A program made the translations under genes and the position numbers. 64,000 bases of DNA. It comes from Cotesia glomerata (taxonomy: Eukaryota; Arthropoda; Insecta; Hymenoptera; Braconidae). How positions within the stretch are numbered: the first letter of the stretch is position 1; each line of letters opens with the position of its first letter. The stretch is taken from NCBI RefSeq assembly GCF_020080835.1, contig NC_058161.1, positions 17,349,603-17,413,602 on the forward strand. The letters are read 5' to 3'. The notes under the pieces are model-generated. The model searched no databases, was not told where the DNA came from, and saw only the letters and a program-made list of their open reading frames with translations. Positions 25,201 to 40,200 of this stretch are shown in pieces.

Positions 25201-28200
25201 TGGAAAAGGGGGTCAATTAAACCAAAAAAAGTTTAGTAATTTTATACTATTCGAATTAAAACTAAATAATTTTTTTTTCTTGGAATGGTAGTTTATTAAG
25301 TCTACTATCATTATCAATACATAAATTAGTCAATAAACAACGTGAATTTTTAAAAATTATTAATTTATCTAAACGTGTCGAATGGTTAAATTGACCCCCC
25401 GCTCGGGGGCAATTGAACCAATAATATTTAAAACTCAAACCCAAACTTTTAATAAATAATATATTAATTGTTACTTGCCAATATAACTGTTGCACATTTT
25501 TAATGTGCAGATATTATATTAAACAAATCAAAAATCAATTTAAAAATAATTTTCATTATGAATTCAGTTCATCAAATTGTTAGGTTATTTCCCTGAGTAT
25601 TTTTCACGTAGAGTCAAGATGCGCGCGCATGTCCCATGCTTCTCCGTCTGGTTCAATCGTCCCCGGGACTGTTGGTTCAATTGGCCCGATATAATTTTAA
25701 AACAATTAATAGTAAATAATAAATAAATAAACTATTATATCACTATAAACAAAGTTGAGGATTATAAAGTATAAGTATATACAACTACTGCAATTCAAAC
25801 TTTATCAATTAATTCAAAAATTGAAATATTATTAAACAATTTGTCACCAGACGAAATAGTATATTGTGTCACTAGGGAAGAAACAAAACGATTTCAGACC
25901 AGAGTGAAGTTGCCTGCCCGAGCGAAGCGAGGGCTGGCATCACTCGGTCTGAAATCGTGTTTCATCCCGCGTCACACATTATATTTTTCATATAAGTTGC
26001 ATTAAAAATGCTAGTTTCAATGTCTGGAGCCTACCAGAACTCGATAGTTTCAAACTAATAGCGAAAATACCATTTTATTATAAAACTTATAATAAAATAG
26101 AAAGTAATGGTTTATTTTTTAATAAACATCATTCGTAAATTGAATAGTTTTCTTTTATTTATGCTTAGTAACAGAATTATAATAATATGTCAATGCGGTT
26201 AACGGTTAGAATGACAATTATAAAGGTATAAAATAAACAAAAGATACTCTGAGGATTGAAAATAAAGCTGCAACTTCATCTCGCGGGCAGAAAATCGTCA
26301 TTTTCTGTCGACCAGGAAGGAATGATTGATTCCTGCCTGGCAACAGTCGCATTGGTCTGAAATTGTCTAGTTTCGGTTGGCTCAACAGGCATTGAAACTC
26401 GCATTTTCAATGCAGGTTATATGAAAAAACAGTTTACATGCCTAAAAATAAGAAAATCTCCATTTTTCAAAATTTATTAATCGCAATGATTTCAAATTTT
26501 TATCATATCCGAGTTTAACCTATCAGAATCAAATTCTAAGAGCATGAAGCGGTTTTTCAATTTTTTCGATTTTTTAAGTTGAGTGGTTCAATTGACCCCT
26601 TTCTCCCCTATTTTCATCAAAATTCAATTCATGATTGAGATATTTTGTTAAATTTCTGAAGAACATCATGATTGAGCCATCTAAGTTGTGTGGTAAAATA
26701 AAGAAGATTAACAATAACTAATGCGCAAATTCTATCATTACAATAAAGTTCGAAGATACATGTTGATTTATTAATGAGTACAGTAGCAGAAAAGGAATTT
26801 TGCATTTGGTTAAAAATTTGATATAGTTAAACGGAATATGTCATTGAAGAATGTGGTTATCGATTTCAATGGGTACTACGAATCGGCGGATAAGTTTATA
26901 ATTAAGGAATACTCATTACTTATAATCGACAACATACAAAAGACAACAATCACTGAATCACAGGTGACTAAACCGAAATCTCGCTGGCTTTTCACCAATT
27001 TCTCAACGAAAAGAAATTACCGATTACATTACCTTCCTTTTTACAGTATCAAATGGAGCCAAGGTACCGAAAGCATATTTGACGCTCGTCAGAGAATAAT
27101 CGAACGACTGAAAGACGCAAAAAAAATTTTTATCCGTAATCAACGGCAGAAGGAACTGTTGTTAAATTTCATTGGTGATGATGCAAATTATAGATTCTTG
27201 TGTTGCGAAGATTTGGGATACACTAAAAGGATAGTACTACCTGTTGGTACAACCTGTCTAAATCACAAACAAAAATTGAATAGTAATTGCGCGATTGATA
27301 ATGTCTCAGAAATGTACGAATGGCTGAAAAAAATGCAGTCATCAGAAAAGCCAAAAAAAGAGGAAATTTATCATAAAAACGAACATGTCATTGTTGATTT
27401 TATTGGATACTACATTCCAGTGGATCAATTTGTCATAAAGGAATTCAGTGCTTTTGTTATTAATGACATTGAACATGCTTTTGGAAATCTAACTAACACA
27501 TACTTCATCACAGAAAAACCACATTGGCTCAGCAAGAATCCAATGGAGTTGGAAGATTTACCATTTAAGTATCAAGTTATCTTCAGCAGCTTCTACGATA
27601 CATTTGGAATTAGTTGGAACGCCGGCAGATATAAGTTTCGAACTTATCCACAAAGTTTGAGGAATTATTTTGACAAAGCTGTTAATATTTACGTCAGGAA
27701 CAATGAAAACAAACGATTACTGCTGGATATTATTGGCCGAGAATTTACTAAAAAAGTTATAGTATTGCGAAAATTTGGATACCACGAACAACCAAAAATG
27801 GCGACTAGATGTCCTAATCATGACGAAGGATGGAGAAATAATTGCGCGGTAGATAACTCTAAAAGTATGGTTCGGTGGATTGCTAAAAATAGAATAAAAC
27901 TGAACATATAGCTGATTGTCGAGTAGAAAATATGTGAAATTAATGGAACTAATCAAATAAGATAAAGTACCCAGTACTTGAACACTTATAAAAATGGGAC
28001 CAGTACTTGAACAGACTTTTCGAATTGTTATAATACAAAATCCGTAAATTCATTATGAGTACTATGCGCATATTATAATTATTAAATGATACAGTTGTGA
28101 AAAAGGACGAGCGACGGCACCGCGGGCCTTATCGACGGACCGAGCAAGCTACCGCTACCACGACCGCGTCGACTGCCCGTGCTATGGCATTTATGTATTT

Positions 28201-31200
28201 AGTTTTAGTTTTGTTTATAAGTTGAATTATTTTGTTAATTATTAATTATTATTGGTTATTATTATTTTTATTTGTTATTAATTGATTATTAATAATCATG
28301 GGAAACGACGTTGAAAAGTAAAAAAGGAATTTGTTAGTTCGCCATCGCCGCGATAGATGGCGTCGCTTGTTCGCTCGCAGTAAAAATCGCCGAGATTAAT
28401 AATTGATTAAAATATTTCGAATAAATTCGAAATATCCAATTAATAATTAATTTCTAAGTCCCAGCGACTATTTAGTATGGGAAAATAATTTTACGAAAAT
28501 TATTTATTTTGTATGAAGATTTATTTTTCAAGTGTCGTGGATGAATTTGTATGGAAATGTATTTTGATTGGAATTTATGAAATCTGTTAAATTAATTGAA
28601 TGAATTTAATATTTAATTTCGGAAATTTAAATAAAAACTTAGAAACTTTCGGGGATTTCCCGAAGTTCGACGGCGAGCGATAGGTGGCGATAATTCGCCA
28701 ATAATTTTTGCTGTTAGTAATAATTTTCGGGTTGATAAAGCCCGAAAATTATCCACCGTTGAGCAACCTTTCTCGGGAGTTAATTTCTTGTCTGGAGACT
28801 TCTGGCCGAGGAATTAGAAGAGGGTCCACTCTACCTGGTGCGGACTACCACAGGTAAGTGAACTTTATCTCCTACGAGAAAAGGCGACTCTCCATCTGGA
28901 GGCCTTCAGCCAAAAGGTGGCAACCACAGCCGATTAGGTGGGGCGAGGTGGATTTTATTCACTCTCCCCTTGGGAATCGCGAATTAGGGCCTGCGGGGCG
29001 GCACTAGTCACCCGTCAGGAATCGGGCACCAGAGGGCCGACGGAAGGGAATTAGCGACGCGTTTTTGTAAACAACGGGAGTATGATATTACCGAAGTCGG
29101 GGTATGTTTAATTAATCGCCGTTATTGTAAAATGTATAAATTTAATGTTTTGTTTATTATAATAAAGAGGTTCTGTTTTTTTTTTTTGATAATTATAATT
29201 AAATTTTTGAGTTTAATTAATTTAGATTTACCCTCGTTAGAATCCTGGACTCCGGCGAGCTTAAATCGAGCCGGGGGTAAAAATACGTCAAAAAGTATCC
29301 GTTACACAGTAATTGATTTTTGTAAGTTTTTTCAATTATAAATCAAAACAATTATATTTTTATTAACTTAAAAGTTGACATGTCGAGAATCGCCGATAGA
29401 TGCTATTTTTTGTCATGAAAGAGGTACTAAATCGTAAACCGAAAAATCAGTAAAAAAAACGGTATATCATTACTTTGAGTAAAAAAAATTGTACCATTTA
29501 ATGAAATAGTCTTTTCTAAATAACATATATTTTTTGCAAAGACATAAACTATAATTTTTATATTAAATTTTAGCGTCTAACCCCCGCAATCCTTATTAGG
29601 AATGAGTTATTATAATATCCGCTCATAGATCATTTCTGGATCACATATAAATGATTTCTACCAAATTTGGAGCATGTAGGAGCTATAGTTTAAAAACAGG
29701 AATTTTTTATTGTTGACGCCCCTTGTAGGTGGAATTTCATAAAATCCGTTCTTAGCTGACCTCTACTCAGCGAAAGGAATATTCCTACCAAATTTCAAGT
29801 CTCTAGGTCTTATGGTTCCAGAGATATCGTGATGAGTGACTATATACGTAAAAATCTCTTACATATATATATATTAGTTCACTACTGCTTCCGTAGTGTT
29901 CAACTACTGCAGCTTGTCAAAATTGATTGTTCAACTACTACTCCTTTCATAGTCTATCTTAAAAACGTTATCAAAATATAAATATTCAATTGTCTGCGTT
30001 ATTTTGCACTTCAATCAATTCAAAATTGTTTATATTTTCATGAAAATCGCTTATTTGAACTAATAATTACATCTTTATAGATTAAAAGTAGGGTCAAATA
30101 CGTTTTACTTTAAAACCTGTTCAACTACTGGGTACTTTACCTTAATTGGAAATAGTTTTTTTACTATTACCTAGCATTGAGGTTTCACAAGTTCAACACA
30201 AGCTTACGTGTTATTGTGACATCAATCGCTCAGGATTAATTAATCAAAGAAACTAACTCCGAGATTGTTAATTACTATGAGCAACTCATTGGAACATTTG
30301 AAATGACTGAGGGTTAGCTACAAACCATTGAAGTATATGAATAGATATCTATAGAAGATACTTTAATAGAACCTACACGAAAAATTAGAATATTCGAACC
30401 ATTGAAATGACCAACCACATGGTAATTGATTTCAATGGTTGCGTCTTATCAAATTCGTTCCGAATAAAGGAGTACGCTATGTGTAAATTTAACAGTGAAA
30501 CGGGTGAGAAAAGTGGCAATACGTTCCACGAAATTAGTCAGCCATTCCTTATCTACCGAGACGTTAATAATGAAGGACAGAAAAATTATGAGATCTACTT
30601 TAAACAGCACGGGATCGAATACGATACCTTTACTAAGCCGGATATTGAATTGATACAGGAGTTATTACAGCAGGCTTCAAAGGTCAACTACATTTTTGTC
30701 CGGAATAAGAAGCAAGAAGTGATATTGAAGAATTTGATCGATACGTTGGGTTTGAACAACAACAATACGTTTTTCAGCTTAGATATCTTCGGATTATTAT
30801 TTGAACCAAGAGAATCAACGACATGCCCTCATCATAAACATCCGTACAAAAACAACTGCGCAAAGGACAACCTCGAGATTATGTTCCGCTGGTTGATCGA
30901 ATCGAAACTGTATCTTGATGATTACCGCAAGAAAATGCACATGGTTGTAGATTTCAATGCCTACTTCGTACCACATGGGACTCAACGGATCAAAGAATTC
31001 TCGTGTCAACAATTGGATGAAAAAGGAGCGTACACGGGTTACGGTTCTAAAATAATTAAACCTTCGATTACTCTTATCAAGGGACTGCCAGAAGAGATGT
31101 GGCAGAGTTATTTAGAATATTTTGATGTTTTTGGAATCGAATGGGAACAAGGGAACTGTGATTATTATGACTCTCATAAAATTATTAAAAATTACTTTGA

Positions 31201-34200
31201 ATACGTAACTTATGTTTATGTAAAAGATTCAAAAAAGAAAAAATTTTTGATGAATTATATTGGAGATCTGTGTCAGTCCGAACGAAAGTTAGAAATTCTT
31301 TGCTTAGATGATTATGGTTATGATAAAGATATGCGAAAAGGAACTGCGCGAATTGATCATCATAAAAATCCTGAACGTAGTAATTGTGCAGTTGATAATA
31401 CTACAGCTATGAGAAAGTGGTTAGTTGAATCTCAGCTATTTAAAATTGAAGTTCGAAATAGTTATTTACATAATCTTTATAAATATGCTCCCAAAAGAAA
31501 ATACGGAAAATATGAATAAGGTTTTTTGATTGTGGGGCATTCCATGCGAAATGGGAAAATGACTAAAATTTAAAAATTTCTCTAATTTATTCTTAATATA
31601 TTATTAAAAGTCTACATTTTACTAATTTATAAAGAAAATTTTTTTAAATCAATAAGAAAATCGATTTTTCTCTCCTTGTAACTTTTCAGCCGTACTAACT
31701 TGTATCCGGATCAAATGTCAGACAGCTTTATAATTATCTACTCTATTCAATGAAATGATGATATCTAATAAACATATTACTTTTGCGATGCTTTATTTAT
31801 GATTAATCATTCAGGATTCGATTAACCAAAGCAATTTTATAAGCAAATGATAATCTACAGAAATTATAATGTTGCATTTAAAGAAACTGGCAATAGTTCG
31901 CTACTAAATACAATAATAGATAAACTAATATTTATAGAAGATACCTAACAATAAAAACTGAATGATTGATTCATTATCACAAGATATCACGTAAGTCGAA
32001 AACCTTATAATTTTCGAAATGTCTTCCGAATGTATGATTATTGATTTCAATGGATTCCTTTCCGAGCAATCGTTTATTTTAAAGGAATACGCTTATTATA
32101 AATTCGATTCGACAAACGGCCGGAAGAGTAATCAGGAAGAGCAAGAAACTGGTGAAAACCCTGATGCTCCAATTCACAAAGTAGGAATACCTTCGATAAA
32201 CGAAGTAAGTCAGGTTCCATCGAGTTTTGACGATTACTTTCAGCAGTACGGAGTTGAATTGCGGGAAGGAAATCAAACTATCGATGTAATACAAAATCGA
32301 TTCAAAACAATTACTGAATCAAAGATTCCGATTTTTCTGCGAAACAAAAACCAAAAAAAACGGTTCCAAAAATTCATCATGGACTACGAGGAAGAATTAG
32401 AAAAGATACTAATTTGTTTAGATGATTTAGGGTTTCTATTTGAACCAAAACAATCAACGTTTTGTAAGTACCACAAATATTCGTACAGAAATAACTGCGC
32501 CAAAGACAACCTTGAAATCATGTACAATTGGTTGATTGAGTCCAATTTGTACAAAATCAATCGTCGTACTAATATGAACATGGTAGTTGACTTCAGTGTT
32601 CATTACATGCCATTTCGTACATTCACGATTAAAGAATTTGTTTGTTATAAGCTAGGTATAAATCCAGCTGACCCAAAAGACGTAAGAATTCCTATCGAAA
32701 TTTTGATAAAGTCTCCAGAAATCAAAGATCCAGATTTAGAGGAATTTTATGAGATGAGTTGTAAAAAATATCTCTACTACAACGGAACTAACGAGGCTAA
32801 CGCGAGCCTCAAATTTTGTGACGCGCAAAAAACGTTAAAAGCACTGTTCTTAGATGCAACCTACGTATACGTGAAAAATTACAATAAAGAAATACTATTA
32901 ACTAACTTCATAAACGATTTGTACGCGTGCAACTGTAATTTGCAAATCATCCACCTCGATGAGTTTGGATATGGTGAAAAGACGGAATCTTTTGGAAATT
33001 GTCAAAATCATATACAAGTTAGAAGTGATGGACAAGTTGGAAAAATTTATTGCGCTAGAGAAAATGCGACCGTAATGTTAAATTGGTTAAAAGAAAAAAA
33101 AATGTTTTTAGCTGAAAATCGTAATAGGCATTTTAACGATATTTTAAATTTTGTTCCGAAGAAAAAAGTTAGGAATTACAAATATGAGACTGAAGATGAT
33201 GATACAGAAAAAGAAAGACTAGAAATTATAAAAATGCAAAGTTCACAAAGTTCAGAACGAATGGACGTGCCTTCATAATCAATGATCGATTGATGAAGAA
33301 TTAATTACGAATAATTGAACTATTGATCAAAACATTTTTTTAAGCTTTTTTCAAAAAATTGTTTAAGAAAATTAAGAAGTTAGTAGCTCTAGTCCGTTCT
33401 ATGAGTATCGAAGTATTATCAAATATTGATGCGTTGAATAAGGCTGCATTTGATAATGATAGTTAATGACAAAGTTGCTTCAAGAATCGACAAGATAATC
33501 GATAATAAGCAAAAATAATTAAATAAGAACAATTGCAATCACTAAACGCTTATCGTAGATCATTAAAATAGTCACATATATGTTTATAGATGAGTTACGA
33601 CTCGGTACATATCAAAACAATCAACAATGGACGTCATTCTAGACTTTAATGGTTACTACCTATTCAATAGATTCCTCATAAAAGAATTTTCATTATTTTG
33701 GATTACAACATCTTTGGGTGAGGTCGGCTTTAACAGATTCGGAGTGATGAAACCGCTTTTGAAATGGCATGACTTGGATGAATCATTCCAGAACGAGTAT
33801 CAAAGCTTTTACAAAGAATTTGGAATTGAATGAGAGAGTGGTACTAAACCGCATCACGATATGATAAAGATGATAAATGCAAATTTATCAACCGCTGGAA
33901 AAATTTATGTTCGTAATTCGAGCCAAAAAAGGATATTAGAAGATTTCATTATTAACAATAGCATTGATAAAACAAAAATACTAACCTTAGAAATAATAGG
34001 ATTCAAAAGCAAACTCGAAATGTCAACTACATGCGCGAATCACAATGGAACATCTTACAATTGCGCGAATGATAATTTGATGACTATGAGAGCGTGGTTG
34101 TTGGACTCGAATTTGTACAAAAGTGAATAAAGATAAAAAATGCACATCATTTTTAGTTTTAGAGAATATCAGATAAAAGATGGAACTCCGAAACTTAAAG

Positions 34201-37200
34201 ATATTTATCTAATAGCATTAGATGAATCGTTCTTAGTTGATTACGCCTATCACGCATCGATAATCGAACCTAATAAGTTAGATTCTCGTTCTCAAACATC
34301 TCTAAAAGATGATTATGATTACGGTGGAATTGAGTGGGAAAATTACGAAGAAACTTATCAAAATATAAAGCAACCTATGAGAGATTATCTCGAAAATTCA
34401 ACTTTCATTTACGTGGAAAATTTACCTCAGAAGAAGATATTGATTGATCTAGTTGGTCTAAGATGTATCAACAAAATCATTTGTTTAGACGAATTTGGAT
34501 TTAAAAGACCGCAATATAGCCCAAATTTGAGTATTATATCGTTGTTTAAACGTGATAAAAGGAGACTTAGTAGGCAAGAAAGTTACTCTGCCCATGATAT
34601 TCTAATACGGATGAAAGATTGGTTAGAAAAATCTAAATTGTACATAGCTACTCATCGTGATATCTATGTCCGTGAAAATTTAAAAGAATCACCACAGTCA
34701 GTCCATCGAATCAGAAGTAGAGGATAATAATTAGTGCTGTGCAAATGCTATTAATATTATGAAAGAATTAATTTTCTTTATTACTTTCTTTATTTGCAAT
34801 TGTCATTGAATAAATATGTCACATATTTCTTGTGGTTAAAGAATATTCATCGAGCAAATTCAATAGCAAATATCACATTTACCAGAAAATTGTAAGAAAA
34901 CACTGCAAAAAACGAATCACTCATTATAGAAGACAACATTTGATATTTTTAAAAATGGAAGCAATTCTTGATTTCAACGGTTACTTTCGTGGAAAAAAGT
35001 ATAAAATAAAAGAATACTCCCTATACGTAATTCGCGGTCAGACTTACGATGTAGTTTCACATTATTTGCAAGTATCGAAGCCTCCGAAGTGTTGGCACAC
35101 TATATCTTTAGAAAATCGAAACAATTACAAAACTTACTTCAAAAGATTTGGGATTGGTTGGAAAACTGGGACTCATAATGAAAAGCTTATTACAAATAAC
35201 TTTTGGGACGCTTTGAGAAATGTTGAAGCAGTTTATGTTATCAACCAAGGAAAGCGTCAACTACTAGAAAATTACTTCGATAAGTTTCTCCCGTTTAAGT
35301 TTATCTACTTGAACGACTTAGGGTTTGATTTTGAACCTCAAATGACAACTCAATGTCGGTATCATAAGAAAAAAGAAAATAACAACTGCGCAGGCGATAA
35401 CACTTTGGCGATGATAAAGTGGTTGAAAAAAGTAAAAATTAATCACGTTGAGATTCCTGGAGAAAATAAAAATATTTTAATCGATTTCAACGGTTACTTC
35501 TTATCAGACACTGAGTACATAATTAAAGAATACTCACTGTACATCTTTCGCGATAAGACTAATGAAATTATATCTAAGGACTTCCAAGTATCGAAGCCTC
35601 CGGTACCGTGTTACCAATTAGATAACGTAGCTCAAGATAACTATTCGACGTATTACGACTCTTACGGAATCGGTTGGAGTGAGGGTAAAATTGTGAGTGC
35701 ATTTATCAGAAACGATCTCCAGCAAAAGCTACAGAATTCAAGAAACATTTACGTTAGAGACCAAACACAAAAGGAGCTACTAATTTCTTACCTAGATCAG
35801 GACTTTAACGCCGTTTGTTTGGCTGACGTTGGACTGAACTTCGTGCCTCAGATGAAAACCGACTGTAAAAACCATGCGGAGCCAGACAAAAACAACTGCG
35901 CTCAGGACAACACATCGAAAATGTTGAAGTGGTTATTTAAGAGAAACAGTGATGATTATAATCTTTCAAGTGAGGATAAAAATGTTATTCTCGATTTTAA
36001 TGGTTACTATTTCTCTTATGACGAATTTGTAATAAAAGAATACTCATTGTACGTGGTTCATAATAAAACTAGTGATATTATATACCATGATTCCGGAGTA
36101 TCAGAACCACTATATCTATGTCACCAAATAGATGAAGTAGACCAAAAAAACTATTCAGATTATTACAATGACTATGGAATCGATTGGGGCACAGGTACAC
36201 GAGACATTAATTTCATCAAACGTGATCTTCAAAAACTATTGCGTACGTCAAAAAACATCTATGTACAAGACCAATTCCACAAGAACAAACTAAATCGTTT
36301 CTTAAATCATGACTTTAAAGCTATCAGCTTAGAGGATTTGGATTTGGAATTTGAGCCTGTCGAAGGTATTAATTGTAAGAATCATAAACATCCAGATAAG
36401 AATATATGTGCGAATGATAATGCTGTGAAAATGCTAGTTTTGCTGGGAGAAAAAGTTCTTTATCCAATCAGCCGAGCTAAGGAGAACGTCGTTATAGATT
36501 TCAATGGCTTTTTTATCAATGACCAGTTTGTAGTCAAAGAGTACTCGTTATATGTTATCGATGATGAGACTAATCAAATAATTATTAATCTATCAGGAGT
36601 ATTAGGATTGCCTATTATCCAGAAAGATAATGTTGACAAACAAAGCTTAGAAAATATCGATCTCTATACCAAAAATTTTGGCATCGATTGGAATTCACTA
36701 GGTTCTAATTATGGATTCGATAAACATAATTTGCAAACTAGACTCAATGTATCGAATAAAGTTTTCGTGATAGATAGATCCAAACACCAATTGCTACTGA
36801 ATTGCCTCGAAAATGATCTATCACCCGGATTTGTGTATTTGGCCGATTTAGGATTCAAGTTTGAACCAAAAATGACTACTGCCTGCAAGAATCACAAAGA
36901 ACGATCAAAAAATAACTGCGCTAATGATAACGTTGAGGTAATGCTCCGTTGGCTAATTGACAGATATCAGCGGATTGGCAGTGGATCTAGATTGAAGACT
37001 CCGGAAAAGCACATTATTGTTGACTTCTTCGGTAATAGTATGAAAGATAATAATTTTGCAATTTGTAAATTAAGCGCAATCATAGCAAACAAAAGAATTC
37101 CGGATGATGTTAATTTGTACTTGTCAATTAAGATACCTGCTGCTGATAATACGGCTCAGGATGATAGATTTCACAAAGACAACGAAATCGATGGAACCGT

Positions 37201-40200
37201 TCTTACTACTGATCTGGAGCAGTTGCCAATGATTTTGATTGATTATTTTAAAACGGCGACACATATTTACGTGAAAAATTTGTCGAAACAGAAATTGTTG
37301 GAAAGATATATTGGTGAAGATCATAATATCATATATCTCGAAAGTTTGGGCTTCAGAAGTAAGCAAGCCGAAAGCGATAAGTGCACACCTCATGAAGAAA
37401 ATCGCGGTATATGTAGGATTGACCATTCGAAAAATATGTTACAGTGGTTTATGCTTAACATCGGTGGTTTCCTGAGTAAAAATGATGAAATTGAAAAGGG
37501 TCATGACAGTCAAATTGCTATTAATAATTAATAACAATAGAAGAAACAGTATACGCCTGCAAGGTAGCGTAAGGATGATATAAAAACGATTTATGGGAAA
37601 TTTAATTAATTGAAAGAATATTATTTTTTCATGTTTATTCATAAATTGTTCTAGTTGCTACGTGAATGGTAAAAATGCAGTTTGCGAATGCACCTTGATC
37701 GATATTTTAGTATGACTTCAACACTTTATTTATTTGCAATTGTCATTGAATAAATAAGTCATATATTTCTTGTGGTTAAAGAATATTCATCCAGAAAATT
37801 CAATTGCAAACATCAAATTTACCAGAAAATTATCAGAAAACATTGCAAAAAGCAAATCACTAGTTATAGAACACAACGTCTAATATTTATTAAAATGAAC
37901 ACGATTCTTGATTTCAACGGTTACTTTAGCGGAAAGAAGTTTACAATAAAAGAGTACTCTCTGTACGTAATTCGCGATCAGACTCACGATGTAGTTTCAC
38001 ATCATTTTCAATTATCAAAGCCTCCGAAGAATTGGCACGCTTTATCCTCAGAAAATCAAAATAATTATAAAACTTACTTCGAAACATTTGGGATTACTTG
38101 GAAACGTGGGACTCATAATGAAAAGCTTATTGCAAATAATTTATGGGACATTTTGAAAAACGTTAAAGCTATTTATGTCATCAACAAAGAAAAGCGTCAA
38201 CTACTAGAAAGTTACTTCGATAAGGATCTCCCGTTCAAGTTTATCTACCTGAATGAATTAGGGTTTGATTTCGAACCTAAAATGTCAACTCTATGTCGGC
38301 ATCATAAGAAGCCAGAAAAAAACAACTGCGCGGAGGATAACGCTTCAGCGATGATGAAGTGGCTGAACAGGGTAAGAATTAATCCTGCTGAGATTCCTGG
38401 ACAAGCCAATATTGTAATTGATTTCAACGGTTACTTCTTCTCGGACACGGAATACATTATTAAAGAATACTCACTGATTATCTTTAGCGATAAAACTAAT
38501 GAAGTTGTAGCTAAAGACTTCCAAGTATCAAAGCCTCCGATACCGTGTCACCAATTAGACAAAATAACTCAACACAACTATACGTCTTATTACAATTCTT
38601 ACGGAATCGGTTGGAATAATGGTACACAGGATAACGAGCTTATTAAAAACGATCTCACGCAAAAACTAAAGAATTCAAGAAAAATTTACGTTAGAGACCA
38701 AACACAAAACGAGCTTCTAATCTCGTATCTGGATCAAAATTTTAACGCTGTTTGTTTAGCCGATGTTGGCTTAAACCTCGAGCCTCAGATGATAACTGAT
38801 TGTGAAAACCATGTGCAGCCAGACAAAAACATCTGCGCACATGATAACGCTTCCAGAATGTTCAAGTGGATAAAGATGAAGGGTATTGATAACATTCATA
38901 GCCCAGAAAATGATATAAATATTGTTCTTGATTTTAATGGTTACTTCCTCGCTGAAGACAAGTATGTGATAAAAGAATACTCATTGTACGCAGTTCGCGA
39001 AAAAAATAATGAGATTATTTACAGAGACTACGTAATATCGAAGCCTCCATATCTGTGCCATAAATTAGATGAAGTAGCCAAATTGAACTATGCAGCTTAT
39101 TACGAAACATTTGGGATCGACTGGAGCAAAGGTACGCGCGACATTAGGTTCATCAGAAGCGATCTCCAGAAAAAACTCCGTACGTCAAAAAACATCTATC
39201 TTAGAGATCAAGAACAACGTGAGCTTCTAAATTCTTACTTTAATCATGACTTCAAAGCCATTAACTTGACCGATCTAGGATTGACATTTAATTCTGTCGA
39301 AGGAACCAACTGTACGAATCATGAGCATCCGGATAAGAATATTTGTGCAAACGATAACGCTACTAAAATGGTTGAGTTGCTAGCGCAAATGCCACGCTTG
39401 CCAAATAGCCGAGCCAAAGAAAACGTGGTCATAGATTTCAATGGCTTCTTTGTCAATGATAAGTACGTCGTTAAAGAATACTCGTCGTATATAATCGATG
39501 AGGAGACTTATCAGGTTATTTATAATGAAGTTGGAGTGTTAGGATCTCCAATAATCCAGAAAGACAAAAGCGATGAAAAAAGCTATAAAAGTTACAATAA
39601 ATTTCTAAATGATATCGGTATAGATCCGAACAAAGGTGCTCCTGATTTTGAACTTTCTAAAGAAAGTTTACAATCGCATCTTAATGTAACGAATAAAGTT
39701 TTCGTGATGGATAGATCCAAACATCAATATCTACTGAATTATTTCGATAATAATCTAACAACCGGATTCGTGTATTTGGCTGATTTGGGATTCAAATTTG
39801 AACCAATAAAGAATACCGCTTGCAGTAATCATAAAAATCCATCAACAAAGAATTGTGCAGATGATAATGCTCAGATCATGCTAGATTGGTTAAGCGAAAG
39901 AAAATTCGGAGTCAGTCTCGGGCTCAATCAATTAAATTTAACTGAACCCCTGCAAAGGCACGTCATTGTTGATTTCTCTGGGTACGATTTGCCGAATAAC
40001 GAGTACGCGATTAAAGAGTTGAATGCAATTCTAGTAGATAAAAACAGCGAACTCGACAAAGATTTATATATGATAGTCAAGCCACCTTTTCCAGATATAC
40101 AAAAGTTACCTACAATATTTGTAGATGCTTACTTGGAATTCGAAAAACGTCACGGTATTGGATGGAATACTGGTGAAGATGACTTTACAAAAGTTTCACA

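Noticed and set aside
34832..34954. N-terminal extension of genes 7 and 8 starting with GTG (also 37772-37894)
   Set aside because: There is no ATG; the conserved sequence is better explained as upstream DNA that duplicated with the genes.
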